From positions 43,790,905-43,854,904 of the forward strand of contig CM077010.1 of assembly GCA_039090855.1 (NCBI GenBank): 64,000 nt of DNA, in the 5' to 3' direction. This DNA comes from Macrothele yani (lineage: Eukaryota; Arthropoda; Arachnida; Araneae; Macrothelidae). Position 1 is the first letter of the stretch. Each line of letters begins with the position of its first letter. Position numbers and translations under genes: made by a program. Below, piece after piece: positions 20,881 to 30,519 of the stretch. The notes beneath the pieces are model-generated. The model did not search any database. It was not told the origin of the DNA and saw only the letters and a list, made by a program, of their open reading frames with translations.

Positions 20881-22930
20881 CATACATATATATATATATA
20901 TTTTTTCATTTCAACTACGTTGTCTCCCATAAATTCATTTACAAAATAAAGTTGAAGTGTCTAGAACATTACGAAAAATGCATATGAAATTTGAGGAAAA
21001 CGTACAACTTAATAAGTTCTTTCATATTACCTATATAAACAAAATGAGAAAAGTAATTACAATGAAACTTCCATTAACGGACACCTCTTACCAAAGGTAA
21101 TCTTCGAGGAACGGTAGATTTGGGTAGGTAATGCAAATATGACGTTGGATTAACATTAACAGATTCAAACACTTAATGACACGGTCATCCTTGTTCCCCT
21201 GGCTCAAGTCATGTGGTACCCATTTCCTTTCCTTCTGAATCTTTCTCATTGCTCGTAAACCATTGGAAATGGTTTGTTCAGTTACTTTACTGGTCAGGAA
21301 TTTTTTTTTTTTTTTTTTTTTTGCGTTTTAGACGAATCTTCATCCAGCAATGCTTGCAGTTCCTCATGTGCAACCTTCTGCGGGGCGCCGTTAAGTTCTC
21401 AATCGCTGACATCAAAATCACCTGCTTTAAACCGTCTAAAGCTAAACTCACACATGCTTTTCGATACAATATTCCACACCAGAACAGAAAAGATCAATGC
21501 ACATGCTTTTGCACCACTTTTTTCATGATGAAATTCGTAACGAATGCAGTGTCAAATAAATGCAGTATCGCTTGCCATCTTTCACCTACCGATGTGCAAG
21601 TGCGTTTGACTGTTGCGCAAACTTCTGCGTCACATTTTATACTCTGGACCAGTTACGGTCCCATGACAACAACGCGGGGGAATGTCGCATATGTAAATTA
21701 GCGGTACACGTCACACAAGAAACACTTGAAAACTTCTTTGTACACCTAATATTTATATTCGTCCCTAATTTATTTCGTGTTTGCTCTTCACCGAGATCTG
21801 AGCATAACATTTTTTGTGAGATGGTTTCCAGATTTGCTTCACGTGTTGTGACGTTTACAGTCCATCCCAGCCTTAGTAAAAGAATTTAAAATATCCGCTA
21901 GATTGTCTGAACGCCGTCTCAGAAGCTCAAGGGAAAGCGAGTGAGACAAACGCGATGTGATCATAACATGAGAGATATCTCCTCCATCGCAGACGTATCT
22001 TTTCCCATGCATCAAATATAAATTCGTACTCACAAAGAGATATTTGATCATAAAACCGCAGAAAGAAGATCGGAATTATGAAATGGATTCTTAGAGAGCA
22101 ATAACACCGAGGTAAAACACTTCTTATCTCAAATCATACCGCAATCATGATGATAAATACGAGTCTGGGAGCGCGGTGCGTGATACGGACCACGATATTT
22201 CGCGCGTAATTGACGTTTCATGACGTTTAGAGACACAGCGGTGCGTAGCCTTACTGTTCCGGTTGCCAGATCTAATCAAATCATTTATCGTCCTGAAAAG
22301 GTCATATTTCTCTTCCCATCCTCTATTTCAGACAACGCATACATTCAAATCGCTTTCTTGGAAATGTAAATCGCACGTCAAAGGAAAGGACTGCTGCTCT
22401 ATTCTTTTTCTCATGCATGAAACAGCCTGTCTCGGAATTTTTGGTGAAATAAATGGACCAGCAGAAGACATTAAAAAACGTTTATTATGTGGCTTAGGTT
22501 TTGGAGGAAAATATAATATTTTTCTGTCCGTATCATTTCGCGAGTGAAATTAGTTCAAGTGCTTTAAAGAAGCATTTTTCCAGGTTCATTTCAATCAAGG
22601 GAGAAAAGAACATTTTGTCTGACTGCATTTATTACGAATCTCGGCAAAATAATAATAAAGATTCCGGAATTTGTTTATTTATCTCGTTTTTATCAATATG
22701 TCAAAAGGATGTTTCCACAACACAGCAATTTAGGAGCTCAAGAGGCTGTGACGTTTACCTTTAAATAACCATCCCTTTGAGTGTCTGCTTTATTATGTAA
22801 ATTTCGATAATTCTTAGGTAAATATTTTCTCAGTGGACGTCACATTACCTCCCGGGACAGCGTTAGCATTTTAGCAACGCTGACAGTGGGTCAGAGCAAT
22901 ATAAAATGACGTCACTGAATGTAAAGTGAA
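20881..22930. other. No recognised gene; poly-T tract
   Basis: Contains (TA)n at 20881-20900 and a 22-base T run at 21301-21322. Open frames of up to 162 codons (21213-21701) are not recognisable and overlap the T run. Confidence 0.4.
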
Positions 22931-22931
22931 G

Positions 22932-23135
22932 GCCCCAGTGACCCAGTGCTCTAAGCGCTTCTCATCATTCGTCCAAGATGGGTCCGGGTTCGAATCCCGG
23001 TGAGTCATGGATGTACTGTTTGTCTTACGGAATTATCTTTCTCCCTTTTTCTTAACCAGTTATCCTAAGTTAGGGTCGCAAGACTGCTTATAGCCCGTTG
23101 AGTTGCAAAAGATGGTCGTAAAACTTCCAAACAAA
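22932..23135 (+). mobile_element. SINE-A copy 3
   Basis: The tRNA-like head has an excellent B box (GGGTTCGAATCCC near 22986) after CATTCGTCCAAGATGGGTCC. The body (CCTAAGTTAGGGTCG, GCTTATAGCCCGTTGAGTTG) is followed at once by the minisatellite starting near 23150. Confidence 0.88.
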
Positions 23136-23149
23136 CAAAAATGCACGGT

Positions 23150-25095
23150 GGATATTTTGTGGGGATGTAGAGAGATGTCGAGTACTCTGTGGAGTAATGT
23201 AGAGACAGAGATTTTGCAAGTAGATTGTGGAGTAGTGTAGAGATATTGCGAGTATGTTGTGGAGCAGTGCAGAAACAGAAAGATTGCGAGTAGATTGTGG
23301 AGTAGTGTAGAGAGGTACAGAGATTGCAAGTAGATTCACGAGAAGTGTAGAGGCAGACAGATTGCGGGTAGATTATGGAGTCGTGTAGAGAGATTGCGAG
23401 TATATTGTGTGGAATAGTGGAGAGATACGGTGAGTAGATTGTGCAGTAGTGGAGAGGTATAGATTGCGAGTAGATTGGGCAGTAGTGTAGAGGTATAGAT
23501 TGCGAGTAGATTGTGGAGTAGTGTAGAAGCAGAAAGATTGTGGAGTAGTGCAGAGGTAGAGAGATTGCGAGTACATTGTGGAGTAGTGTAGAAAGGTAGA
23601 TTGATTGCAAGTAGATTGTCGAGCAGTGTAGAGGCAGACAGATTGCGAGTAGATTATGGAGTCGTGTAGAGAGATTGCGAGTATATTGTGTGGAATAGTG
23701 GAGAGATACGGCGAGTAGATTGTGCAGTAGTGGAGAGGTATAGATTGCGAGTAGATTGGGCAGTAGTGTAGAGGTATAGATTGCCAGTAGATTGGGCATT
23801 AGTGTAGAGGTATAGATTGCGAGTAGATTCTGGAGTAGTGTAGAAGCAGAAAGATTGTGGAGTAGTGCAGAGGTAGAGAGATTGCGAGTACATTGTGGAG
23901 TAGTGTAGAAAGGTAGAGTGATTGCAAGTAGATTGTCGAGCAGTGTAGAGGCAGACAGATTGCGAGTACATTGTGGAGTACTGCAGAGGTAGAGCGATTG
24001 CGAGTCATTGTGGAGTAGTGTGGAAACAGAGAGATTGCGACTACATTGTGCAGTGGTGTAGAGAGGTAGAGAGATTGCAAGTAGATTGTCAAGCAGTGTA
24101 GAGAGGTAGAGAGATTGCAAGTAGATTCACGAGTAGTGTAAAGGCAGACGGATTGCGAGTAGATTATGGAGTAGTGTAGAGAGAGTGTGAGTATATTTTG
24201 TGGAATAGTGGAGAGAGACGGCGAGTATATTGTGTGGAATAGTGGAGAGAAACGGCGAGTAGATTGTGCAGTAGTGTAGAGGTATAGATTGCGAGTAGAT
24301 TGTGGTATAGTGTAGAGGTAGAGAGATTGCAAGTAGATTGTCAAGCAGTGTAGAGAGGTAGAGAGATTGCAAGTAGATTCACGAGTAGTGTAAAGGCAGA
24401 CGGATTGCGAGTAGATTATGGAGTAGTGTAGAGAGAGTGTGAGTATATTTTGTGGAATAGTGGAGAGAGACGGCGAGTATATTGTGTGGAATAGTGGAGA
24501 GAAACGGCGAGTAGATTGTGCAGTAGTGTAGAGAAACGGCGAGTAGATTGTGCAGTAGTGTAGAGGTACAGATTGCGAGTAGATTGTGGTATAGTGTAGA
24601 GGTAGAGAGATTGCGTGTAGATTGTGGAGTAGTGTAGAGTTATAAAAATCGCGAGTCGATTGCGGAGTAGTGTAGAGGTAGAAAGATTGTGGAGCTGTAC
24701 AGTGGTAGAGAGATTGCGAATACATTGTGGAGTAGTACAGAGGTAGAGATATTGCGAGTACATTGTGGAGTAGTGTAGAGAGGTAGAGATATTGTAAGTA
24801 GATTCACGAGTATTGCAGGGACAGAAAGATTGCGAGTAGATTATGGAGTAGTGTAGAGAGTTCAAGAGAATATCGTGTGGAATAGTGGACAGAGACGGCG
24901 AGTAGATTGTGCAATAGTGTAGAGGTATAGATTTCGAGTAGATTGTGGAGTAGTGCAGAGGTAGAAAGATTGCGTGTAGATTGTGGAGTGGTGTAGTGTT
25001 TTAGAAATTGCGAGTAGATTGTGGAGAAGTGCAGAGGTAGAGAGATTGAGAGTAGATTGTGGTATAGAGGCAGATAGATTATGAGTATATTGTGA
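23150..25095. repeat. Minisatellite, about 38-bp variable unit, 1.9 kb
   Basis: Variants of GATTGCGAGTAGATTGTGGA and GTAGTGTAGAGGTAGAGA alternate for 1.9 kb. Higher-order duplication is visible: the block at about 24080-24300 recurs 251 bp later (both include GTCAAGCAGTGTAGAGAGG). Long reverse frames of 351 and 308 codons (23065-24120, 23799-24725) arise because the repeat lacks stops in those frames. Their composition (LHYSTIYSQS-type repeats) gives no sign of a protein family. Confidence 0.93.
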
Positions 25096-25580
25096 AGCAT
25101 TTATAATGAGAAGGAGATTACAGCCTGTTTGAGATATACGAGATCAACGAATGAGTATTGTTGTCATAGGATTGAAACCTGTGTCAACAACAGTGAGAGA
25201 CTGTGTCAGTGGATTATACTGATCCCTCTTTAAATTTCCACACAATGGAGAAATGAAGGAAGTCGTTTGCGGTATACATATGTAAAACTCTTTGTAAATT
25301 CCTTCTACCTGCACGTCAGTATTTACTGAATCATTCAAAGATCTTTCAAACATTTAAAACACTACATGATTTCTTAAGACGGAAAGATTAAAAGCGTTAT
25401 ATTCTGAGCATTCCCTTTTTTAAACTTACTTTTATATCTCACGATCAAACTCTCAGAAAAACAATTAAAAGAAAACACTCACCATTTCGTATTCACCACA
25501 TCCAACGTTCGAATTTAGGACTTTTTGCAGCCAAACCTTTAGCCACGATAAAAAGTGTCATTTAAGTATCATCCGCTATC
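25096..25580. other. No recognised gene
   Basis: Unremarkable AT-rich sequence between the minisatellite and the mariner target site. Confidence 0.5.
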
Positions 25581-25632
25581 TATTGGGTTGGTGCATAAGT
25601 TCATGGCATTTTTTTCACCGCAGTACAGGAAT

Positions 25633-25812
25633 TGTAACGTACCGGGAGATGTGACGTACCTGCCAGAAGGACGCACACGACATAAAGGCAGATAGGAATC
25701 AGAATAAAACGTCTGCGTAGCTCAGTTGGTAGAGCGACTTGTTCCGGAATGAGGGGATCCGGGTTCGAATCCTGGCGTGGCCAGAAATGACGGAGAAATT
25801 CACTTCGTTATA
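25633..25812 (+). repeat. 5' LTR of TRIM copy 1, with tRNA-like module at 25711-25783
   Basis: The tRNA-like segment has A box TAGCTCAGTTGG and B box GGGTTCGAATCC at normal tRNA spacing. The acceptor stem is partly unpaired in this copy (GTCTGCG against CGTGGCC) and the anticodon arm is poor, so it is not a working tRNA. Compared with copies 2 and 3 the LTR has 17 extra bases at its start. Confidence 0.9.
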
Positions 25813-25813
25813 A

Positions 25814-25825
25814 TGGCGCCCGAAC
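25814..25825 (+). other. Primer-binding site of TRIM copy 1
   Basis: TGGCGCCCGAAC starts two bases past the LTR end. These 12 bases are complementary to the 3' end of animal tRNA-Lys(UUU), a primer used by many LTR elements and retroviruses. Confidence 0.88.
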
Positions 25826-25923
25826 TATCCGGATGACCCGACCGTTCAAAATCTCGCAATGGTGTGGTGTTATTTCCACACCGCGAGATAGGAAAAATAA
25901 GAGAATCCCTTCTCCAGCACTTC

Positions 25924-25961
25924 AAAAAAAAAAAAAAAAAAAAAAAGGGAGGGGGAGATGA
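25924..25961 (+). other. Polypurine tract of TRIM copy 1
   Basis: All-A run then GGGAGGGGGAGATGA, immediately before the 3' LTR; the position expected for plus-strand priming. Confidence 0.75.
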
Positions 25962-26141
25962 TGTAACATACCAGGAGATGTGACGTACCTGCCAGAAGGA
26001 TGCACACGACATAAAGGCAGATAGGAATCAGAATAAAACGTCCGCGTAGCTCAATTGGTAGAGCAACTTATTCCGGAATGAGGGGATCCGGGTTCGAATC
26101 CTGGCGTGGCCAGAAATGACGGAGAAATTCATTTCGTTATA
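25962..26141 (+). repeat. 3' LTR of TRIM copy 1, with tRNA-like module at 26040-26112
   Basis: Same length as the 5' LTR, about 95.6 percent identical by eye. Differences are transitions, several at CpG. The module keeps the B box; the A box has one change (TAGCTCAATTGG). Confidence 0.9.
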
Positions 26142-26169
26142 GAATGTATTATATCAGAAGGGAAAACGG

Positions 26170-27222
26170 AATCAATCGACTATGTATCCCTGCCCCCCCC
26201 CCATTGTTTACGATGGTGCCCCAACGTCTGGATAGGTCTGCAATGCCATTCTTGTAAAAACGTGCAGGTTTTGCTGCGAACAAATCATCAAGAAAATTCT
26301 GGAGATCAACATCACTGTTGAACGTTCTGCCACGGAGTGTATTCCACAGAACTCCGAACAGGTGATAGTCTGAAGGGGCGACATCTTGGAAATAGGCCAG
26401 ATGTGGAAGGATCTCCCATTTAATGTCCTTAATGGCCATTTTGGTCATGTTTGCATTGTGAGGGCGTGCGTTATCATGTTGGAGAAGAGCACCATGGCCC
26501 CGATGTGGCTGTTTCTGCAAAATTGCTTCCTCCACACGGCGGAGTTGCGCACAATAGAGTTCAACGTTGATGGTCCGATTCCTCGGCAGCATTTCCCAGT
26601 GAATAATGCCTTCCATGTCCCACCAGACACACAACATGATCTTCGCAGGATGAAGATCATGTTTCGGACGTGGTGCGGGCGTCTTGTTTGGGCTTAAGCA
26701 TTTCCCTGCGATGCCGAAATTCACGTACAGGCACCACTTTTCATCTCCAGTAACAATACGTGACAGAAAGGGTTTGTGTTGCTGAGAAAATTCTCGATAA
26801 CGGGCGAGCAAAGAACCACATGTGGCAACACGCTGATTCTCGCTGCCCTCGGTAAGAGTGTGAGGCAACGTAGACCTCGATTTCTGGTCTTTTTCCCATA
26901 AGTTCCAGGTGTCGCACCAGTGTGGTCTGATCACAGTCCATCTCAGCTGACAATTCGCGTATGGTTTGACGCGGATCCAACTGAATGAGATGGTTCAAAC
27001 GATCCTCATTAAAGTGAGATGGACGACATGAGCGTGGAGAGTCGTGCAGGTCAGAATTGCCACCTCGGAACCGCTCAAACCATTTGCAGGCTGTCTTCGA
27101 AGCAAAAGCATCCTCCCCATACACAGCACACATTTGTCGAGTAGCCTCGGCGGCTGTGTATCCCTTGTTAAACTCGTAGAGGATCAGATGTCGGAAATGT
27201 TCATTCCTCTCTACTTGACATT
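26170..27222 (-). pseudogene. mariner transposase, frameshifted, catalytic triad readable
   Basis: The N-terminal frame (to 27133) holds MCAVYGEDAFASKTACKWFE and RQTIRELSAEMDCD, the HTH domains that bind the TIR. The second frame, 26149-26934, has IVTGDEKWCLY, LQHDNARPH and APSDYHLF. Thirty-four residues separate the second and third aspartates, as in mariner DD34D enzymes, and all three catalytic aspartates are kept. A frameshift near 26930 and another near the start (27210) break it. The natural end is near RRWGTIVNNGG, where a run of C on the plus strand shifts the frame. Confidence 0.9.
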
Positions 27223-27399
27223 ACATACTTCCGGACCTGAAAACCAAAAAACATTAGCCACAATCACACAACGCAATATGATTTAAATACATGATATTAC
27301 TGGCTACATTTTGATATACAACTGGCCATTTTCACCGTCACTACTGACCTGAGAAACACTCGTGAAATAAAATGGCATGAACTTATGCACCAACCCAAT

Positions 27400-27660
27400 A
27401 AAAATAAATTAATTTGAATAGAAGTTAAAATAATTTTAATAGAAGTTAAATTTATTATTTTTATTATTTTATTAAATTAATAAAATAAATTAATTGTAAT
27501 AGAAGTTAAAATGATTTTAATAGAAGTTTAATTAATTTATTTTATTATTTATTAAATTAATAAAAATAATTTAATTTTATTAGAATTTAAAATTAATTTT
27601 AATAGAATTTTAAATTAATTTTAATAGAATTTTAAATTAATTTTAATAGAAGTTAAATTA
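27400..27660. repeat. AT-rich repeat tract
   Basis: Variants of AATTTTAATAGAAGTTAAA recur at irregular spacing right after the mariner. Confidence 0.75.
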
Positions 27661-28065
27661 ATTGGAAAAACAAAGCAATACGCTGTGACAGACCGGTTTT
27701 ATAATGTCTATCCATCTCTTGCTGCATATTTAATTGCTATCTCCTGTATGCGAAAAATAGTTGGAAGTTCACTGAATCAATAAATCTGTGGAAAGACACA
27801 GATCTGTGCACCCAAAACACTGATAGACATCATCGACAACTAAAGCACTCAAGATATAACTGCGATATCAAAAATCACCAATATGCCATAATTCTAGTAT
27901 GTTTCTTCGATTTTCCTGCTGTACCAGTGGCCAGCGCTTTACATCAAGGCTCAACTAATCGGGAGTCACGATTGACAGTCACATGACTAATATTAGCCCG
28001 ACACACCTTCTCAATTCAGTAGTGGCAATTCGATTTGATTCGTGCTTAAGAACTATATTGGGTAA
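27661..28065. other. No recognised gene
   Basis: No motif found between the AT tract and SINE-B. Confidence 0.45.
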
Positions 28066-28285
28066 GTGTACAAGTTTCCGCCGTTTAGGGTTGCCAGGCA
28101 AAGAAGCTTTGTATTTTTCATATACAATTGGGATACGAATTTCCTCGAAAAAAGAATTCTTCATAAATACATGGTAAGCAATGTAATGATATCATCGGCA
28201 TGTTTTCAATGTATTTCATGTAACCACTTACTTCAGAAAAGTAGAAAATTTTCATCTTCCTGGAGCGGGAATCGAACCTTAGTCA
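28066..28285 (-). mobile_element. SINE-B copy 1, head expanded into a satellite
   Basis: The body (AATTGGGATACGAATTTCCT, ATAAATACATGGTAAGCA, AACCACTTACTTCAGAAAAG) matches SINE-B copy 2 at 29560-29860 in the same orientation. Where the tRNA-like head should continue at 28260 (CCTGGAGCGGGAATCGAACC), the 71-bp tandem array begins. Confidence 0.75.
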
Positions 28286-29545
28286 TTAGGACAAGGAAAC
28301 TCCAAGCAACTGAACATATATATCTGAGAACCTGGAGCGGGAATCGAACCTTAGACCCAGGACAAGGAACTTCCAAGCAACTGAACATAGATATCTGAGA
28401 ACCTGGAGCGAAAATCGAACCTTAGAACCAGGACAAGGAACTTCCAAGCAACTGAACATAGATATCTGAGAACCTGGAGCGGGAATCGAACCTTAAAACC
28501 AGGACAAGGAACTTCCAAGCAACTGAACATAGATATCTGAGAACCTGGAGCGGGAATCGAACCTTAGACCCAGGACAAGGAACTTCCAAGCAACTGAACA
28601 TAGATATCTGAGAACCTGGAGCGGGAATCGAACCTTAGACCCAGGACAAGGAACTTCCAAGCAACTGAACATAGATATCTGAGAACCTGGAGCGGGAATC
28701 GAACCTTAGAACCAGGACAAGGAACTTCCAAGCAACTGAACATAGATATCTGAGAACCTGGAGCGGGAATCGAACCTTAGACCCAGGACAAGGAACTTCC
28801 AAGCAACTGAACATAGATATCTGAGAACCTGGAGCGGGAATCGAACCTTAGACCCAGGACAAGGAACTTCCAAGCAACTGAACATAGATATCTGAGAACC
28901 TGGAGCGGGAATCGAACCTTAGACCCAGGACAAGGAACTTCCAAGCAACTGAACATAGATATCTGAGAACCTGGAGCGGGAATCGAACCTTAGAACCAGG
29001 ACAAGGAACTTCCAAGCAACTGAACATAGATATCTGAGAACCTGGAGCGGGAATCGAATCCTTAGGCCCAGGACAAGGAACTTCCAAGCAACTGAACATA
29101 GATATCTGAGAACCTGGAGCGGGAATCGAACCTTAGAACCAGGACAAGGAACTTCCAAGCAACTGAACATAGATATCTGAGAACCTGGAGCATGAATCGA
29201 ACCTTAGAACCAGGACAAGGAACTTCCAAGCAACTGAACATAGATATCTGAGAACCTGGAGCGGGAATCGAACCTTAGAACCCAGGACAAGGAACTTCCA
29301 AGCAACTGAACATAGATATCTGAGAACCTGGAGCGGGAATCGAACCTTAGACCCAGGACAAGGAACTTCCAAGCAACTGAACATAGATATCTGAGAACCT
29401 GGAGCATGAATCGAACCTTAGAACCAGGACAAGGAACTTTCAAGCAACTGAACATAGATATCTGAGAACCTGGAGCGGGAATCGAACCTTAGACCCAGGA
29501 CAAGGAACTTCCAAGCAACTGAACATAGATCTCTGAGAACCTTGA
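28260..29545. repeat. 71-bp satellite, about 18 copies, derived from SINE-B
   Basis: The unit begins GAACCTGGAGCGGGAATCGA and includes CAGGACAAGGAACTTCCAAG and ends ATAGATATCTGA. Copies are nearly identical, with small indels (such as at 29056 and 29280). CCTGGAGCGGGAATCGAACC is the reversed T-arm and B-box region of the SINE-B tRNA head. AGGACAAGGAA...TCCAAGCAACTGAA matches the sequence just 5' of the head in SINE-B copy 3. Open reverse frames in the array (VAWKFLVLG repeats) are by-products. Confidence 0.95.
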
Positions 29546-29559
29546 GATTTCCGCTAGTC

Positions 29560-29860
29560 GAAGCTATTCCTGCCCTATCGCAGTGTCTCACGACCTTTTC
29601 TCACACCCAGGGTCGGATGTAGGTCACAAATTCCAGTGATGAAAGTACGTCCTATACAACTGGGAAACGAATTTCTCCGAAGAAATATTTCTTCATAAAT
29701 ACATGGTAGGCATTGTAATGCTATTACTGGCATATTTTCACTGTGGCTCATGCAACCACTTTCTTCAGAAAACTTGAACATTTTCATCGTCCTGGAGCAT
29801 GAATCGAACCAGCACCTCCCGATTATCAGTCGAGCATGCTAGTCATTACACTATCCAGGA
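29560..29860 (-). mobile_element. SINE-B copy 2 with tRNA-like head at 29790-29860
   Basis: Read in reverse, the head has a paired acceptor stem (TCCTGGA with TCCAGGA), an A-box-like TAGTGTAATGACTAGC, an anticodon arm CTCGA/TCGGG around CTGATAA, and B box GGTTCGATTC. The T stem is mismatched, so it is tRNA-derived, not a tRNA. The body runs on to about 29560. Confidence 0.8.
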
Positions 29861-29935
29861 CAAGAAAATTCCTGAAGGTTGTCAGGACAAGGAATTTCTG
29901 AAATTTCTCAGGACAAGGAATTCCTGAAAGTTTAA

Positions 29936-30140
29936 GCTGACGGTTCTCACTCAGATATATACCTTCAGTTGCTTGGAATTTCTTTGTCCTCCGTAGGGTA
30001 ATGACTAGCATGCTGGACAGGAAATCGGGAAGTGGGGATTCGATTCCCACTCCAAGACGATGAAAATTTTCAAGTTTTCTGAAGGAAGTGGTTACATGGA
30101 ATACAGTGAAAATGTGCCAATAATAGCCTTGTACCTGCCT
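29936..30140 (+). mobile_element. SINE-B copy 3
   Basis: A forward copy in head-to-head orientation with copy 2. The leader GTTCTCACTCAGATATATAC and TTGCTTGGAATTTCTTTGTC precedes the tRNA-like head (GTAATGACTAGCATGCTGG, B box GGATTCGATTCCC near 30036), followed by the body segment GATGAAAATTTTCAAGTTTT. The leader is the same sequence as most of the 71-bp satellite unit in reverse. Confidence 0.75.
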
Positions 30141-30517
30141 CCGAAATCATACAGCGGGGCGCAGTTAGAGAGCCGGAGCTCCATTGCGATAATAACAGTA
30201 GCTTGAGCAATTGTAACTCATTTGAGGATTTTAATATGAACTTTGATAAAATACACATTCGTCATTGTTTCCTTTCCGTGTTCGAAAAGAACAAGAAACT
30301 ACGGCCGCCGAGGCACATAGAAGACCGACGCTGTAAATTTCGAGATTGCAAATAACGAAGTTGCCGCAAGGTACGCAGCTAAGTTAATCTGTATTGTTTG
30401 CATGTCTGATGGTACAGTACAGTATGAAAATGTGATAACAAATTCATCGACTCCTAGGGGACGTAATGCTGCATAAAATTACACTACCGTTGTTCTGATG
30501 AGCAGTAATATAGAAGA
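30141..30517. other. No recognised gene
   Basis: No supported feature between SINE-B and the Tc1 element. Confidence 0.45.
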
Positions 30518-30519
30518 TA

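Larger units (their letters stand above)
25633..26141 (+). mobile_element. TRIM copy 1: miniature LTR retrotransposon with tRNA-like LTRs
   Basis: A complete non-coding LTR element of 509 bp: 180-bp LTR, 149-bp interior, 180-bp LTR. A perfect 4-bp target duplication GAAT lies at 25629-25632 and 26142-26145. The primer-binding site directly follows the first LTR, and an A-rich then G-rich purine tract ending GGGAGGGGGAGATGA precedes the second. The LTRs differ at about 8 of 180 positions. No gag or pol frame fits, so mobilisation would need another element's proteins. LTR ends are TG...TA rather than the usual TG...CA. Confidence 0.93.
25583..27398 (-). mobile_element. mariner element with intact TIRs, holding a TRIM
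   Basis: Inverted termini TTGGGTTGGTGCATAAGTTC at 25583 and its complement ending at 27398 are flanked by TA (25581-25582 and 27399-27400), the mariner target duplication. Total length is 1816 bp. Subtracting the inserted TRIM and one 4-bp duplication (513 bp) leaves 1303 bp, the usual full mariner size. The transposase runs on the reverse strand; the TRIM sits in the 3' untranslated region. Confidence 0.95.

Noticed and set aside
21213..21701. 162-codon open frame as a gene
   Set aside because: Runs through a poly-T tract (translated as poly-Phe) and matches no family I know.
23065..24120. 351-codon reverse frame as a repeat protein gene
   Set aside because: Made only of minisatellite units; no start context, family motif or non-repeat part.
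23150..25095. CRISPR-like array
   Set aside because: Units are contiguous tandem variants without unique spacers of constant length, in a eukaryotic context.
25711..25783. tRNA gene (also 26040-26112, 46894-46967, 48923-48996, 49349-49422)
   Set aside because: Acceptor, D and T arms are tRNA-like, but the anticodon arm gives no standard 5-bp stem with a 7-base loop, and every copy lies inside an LTR of a miniature element.
28848..29455. Repeated 83-codon frames (VAWKFLVLG) as small genes
   Set aside because: By-product of the 71-bp satellite.
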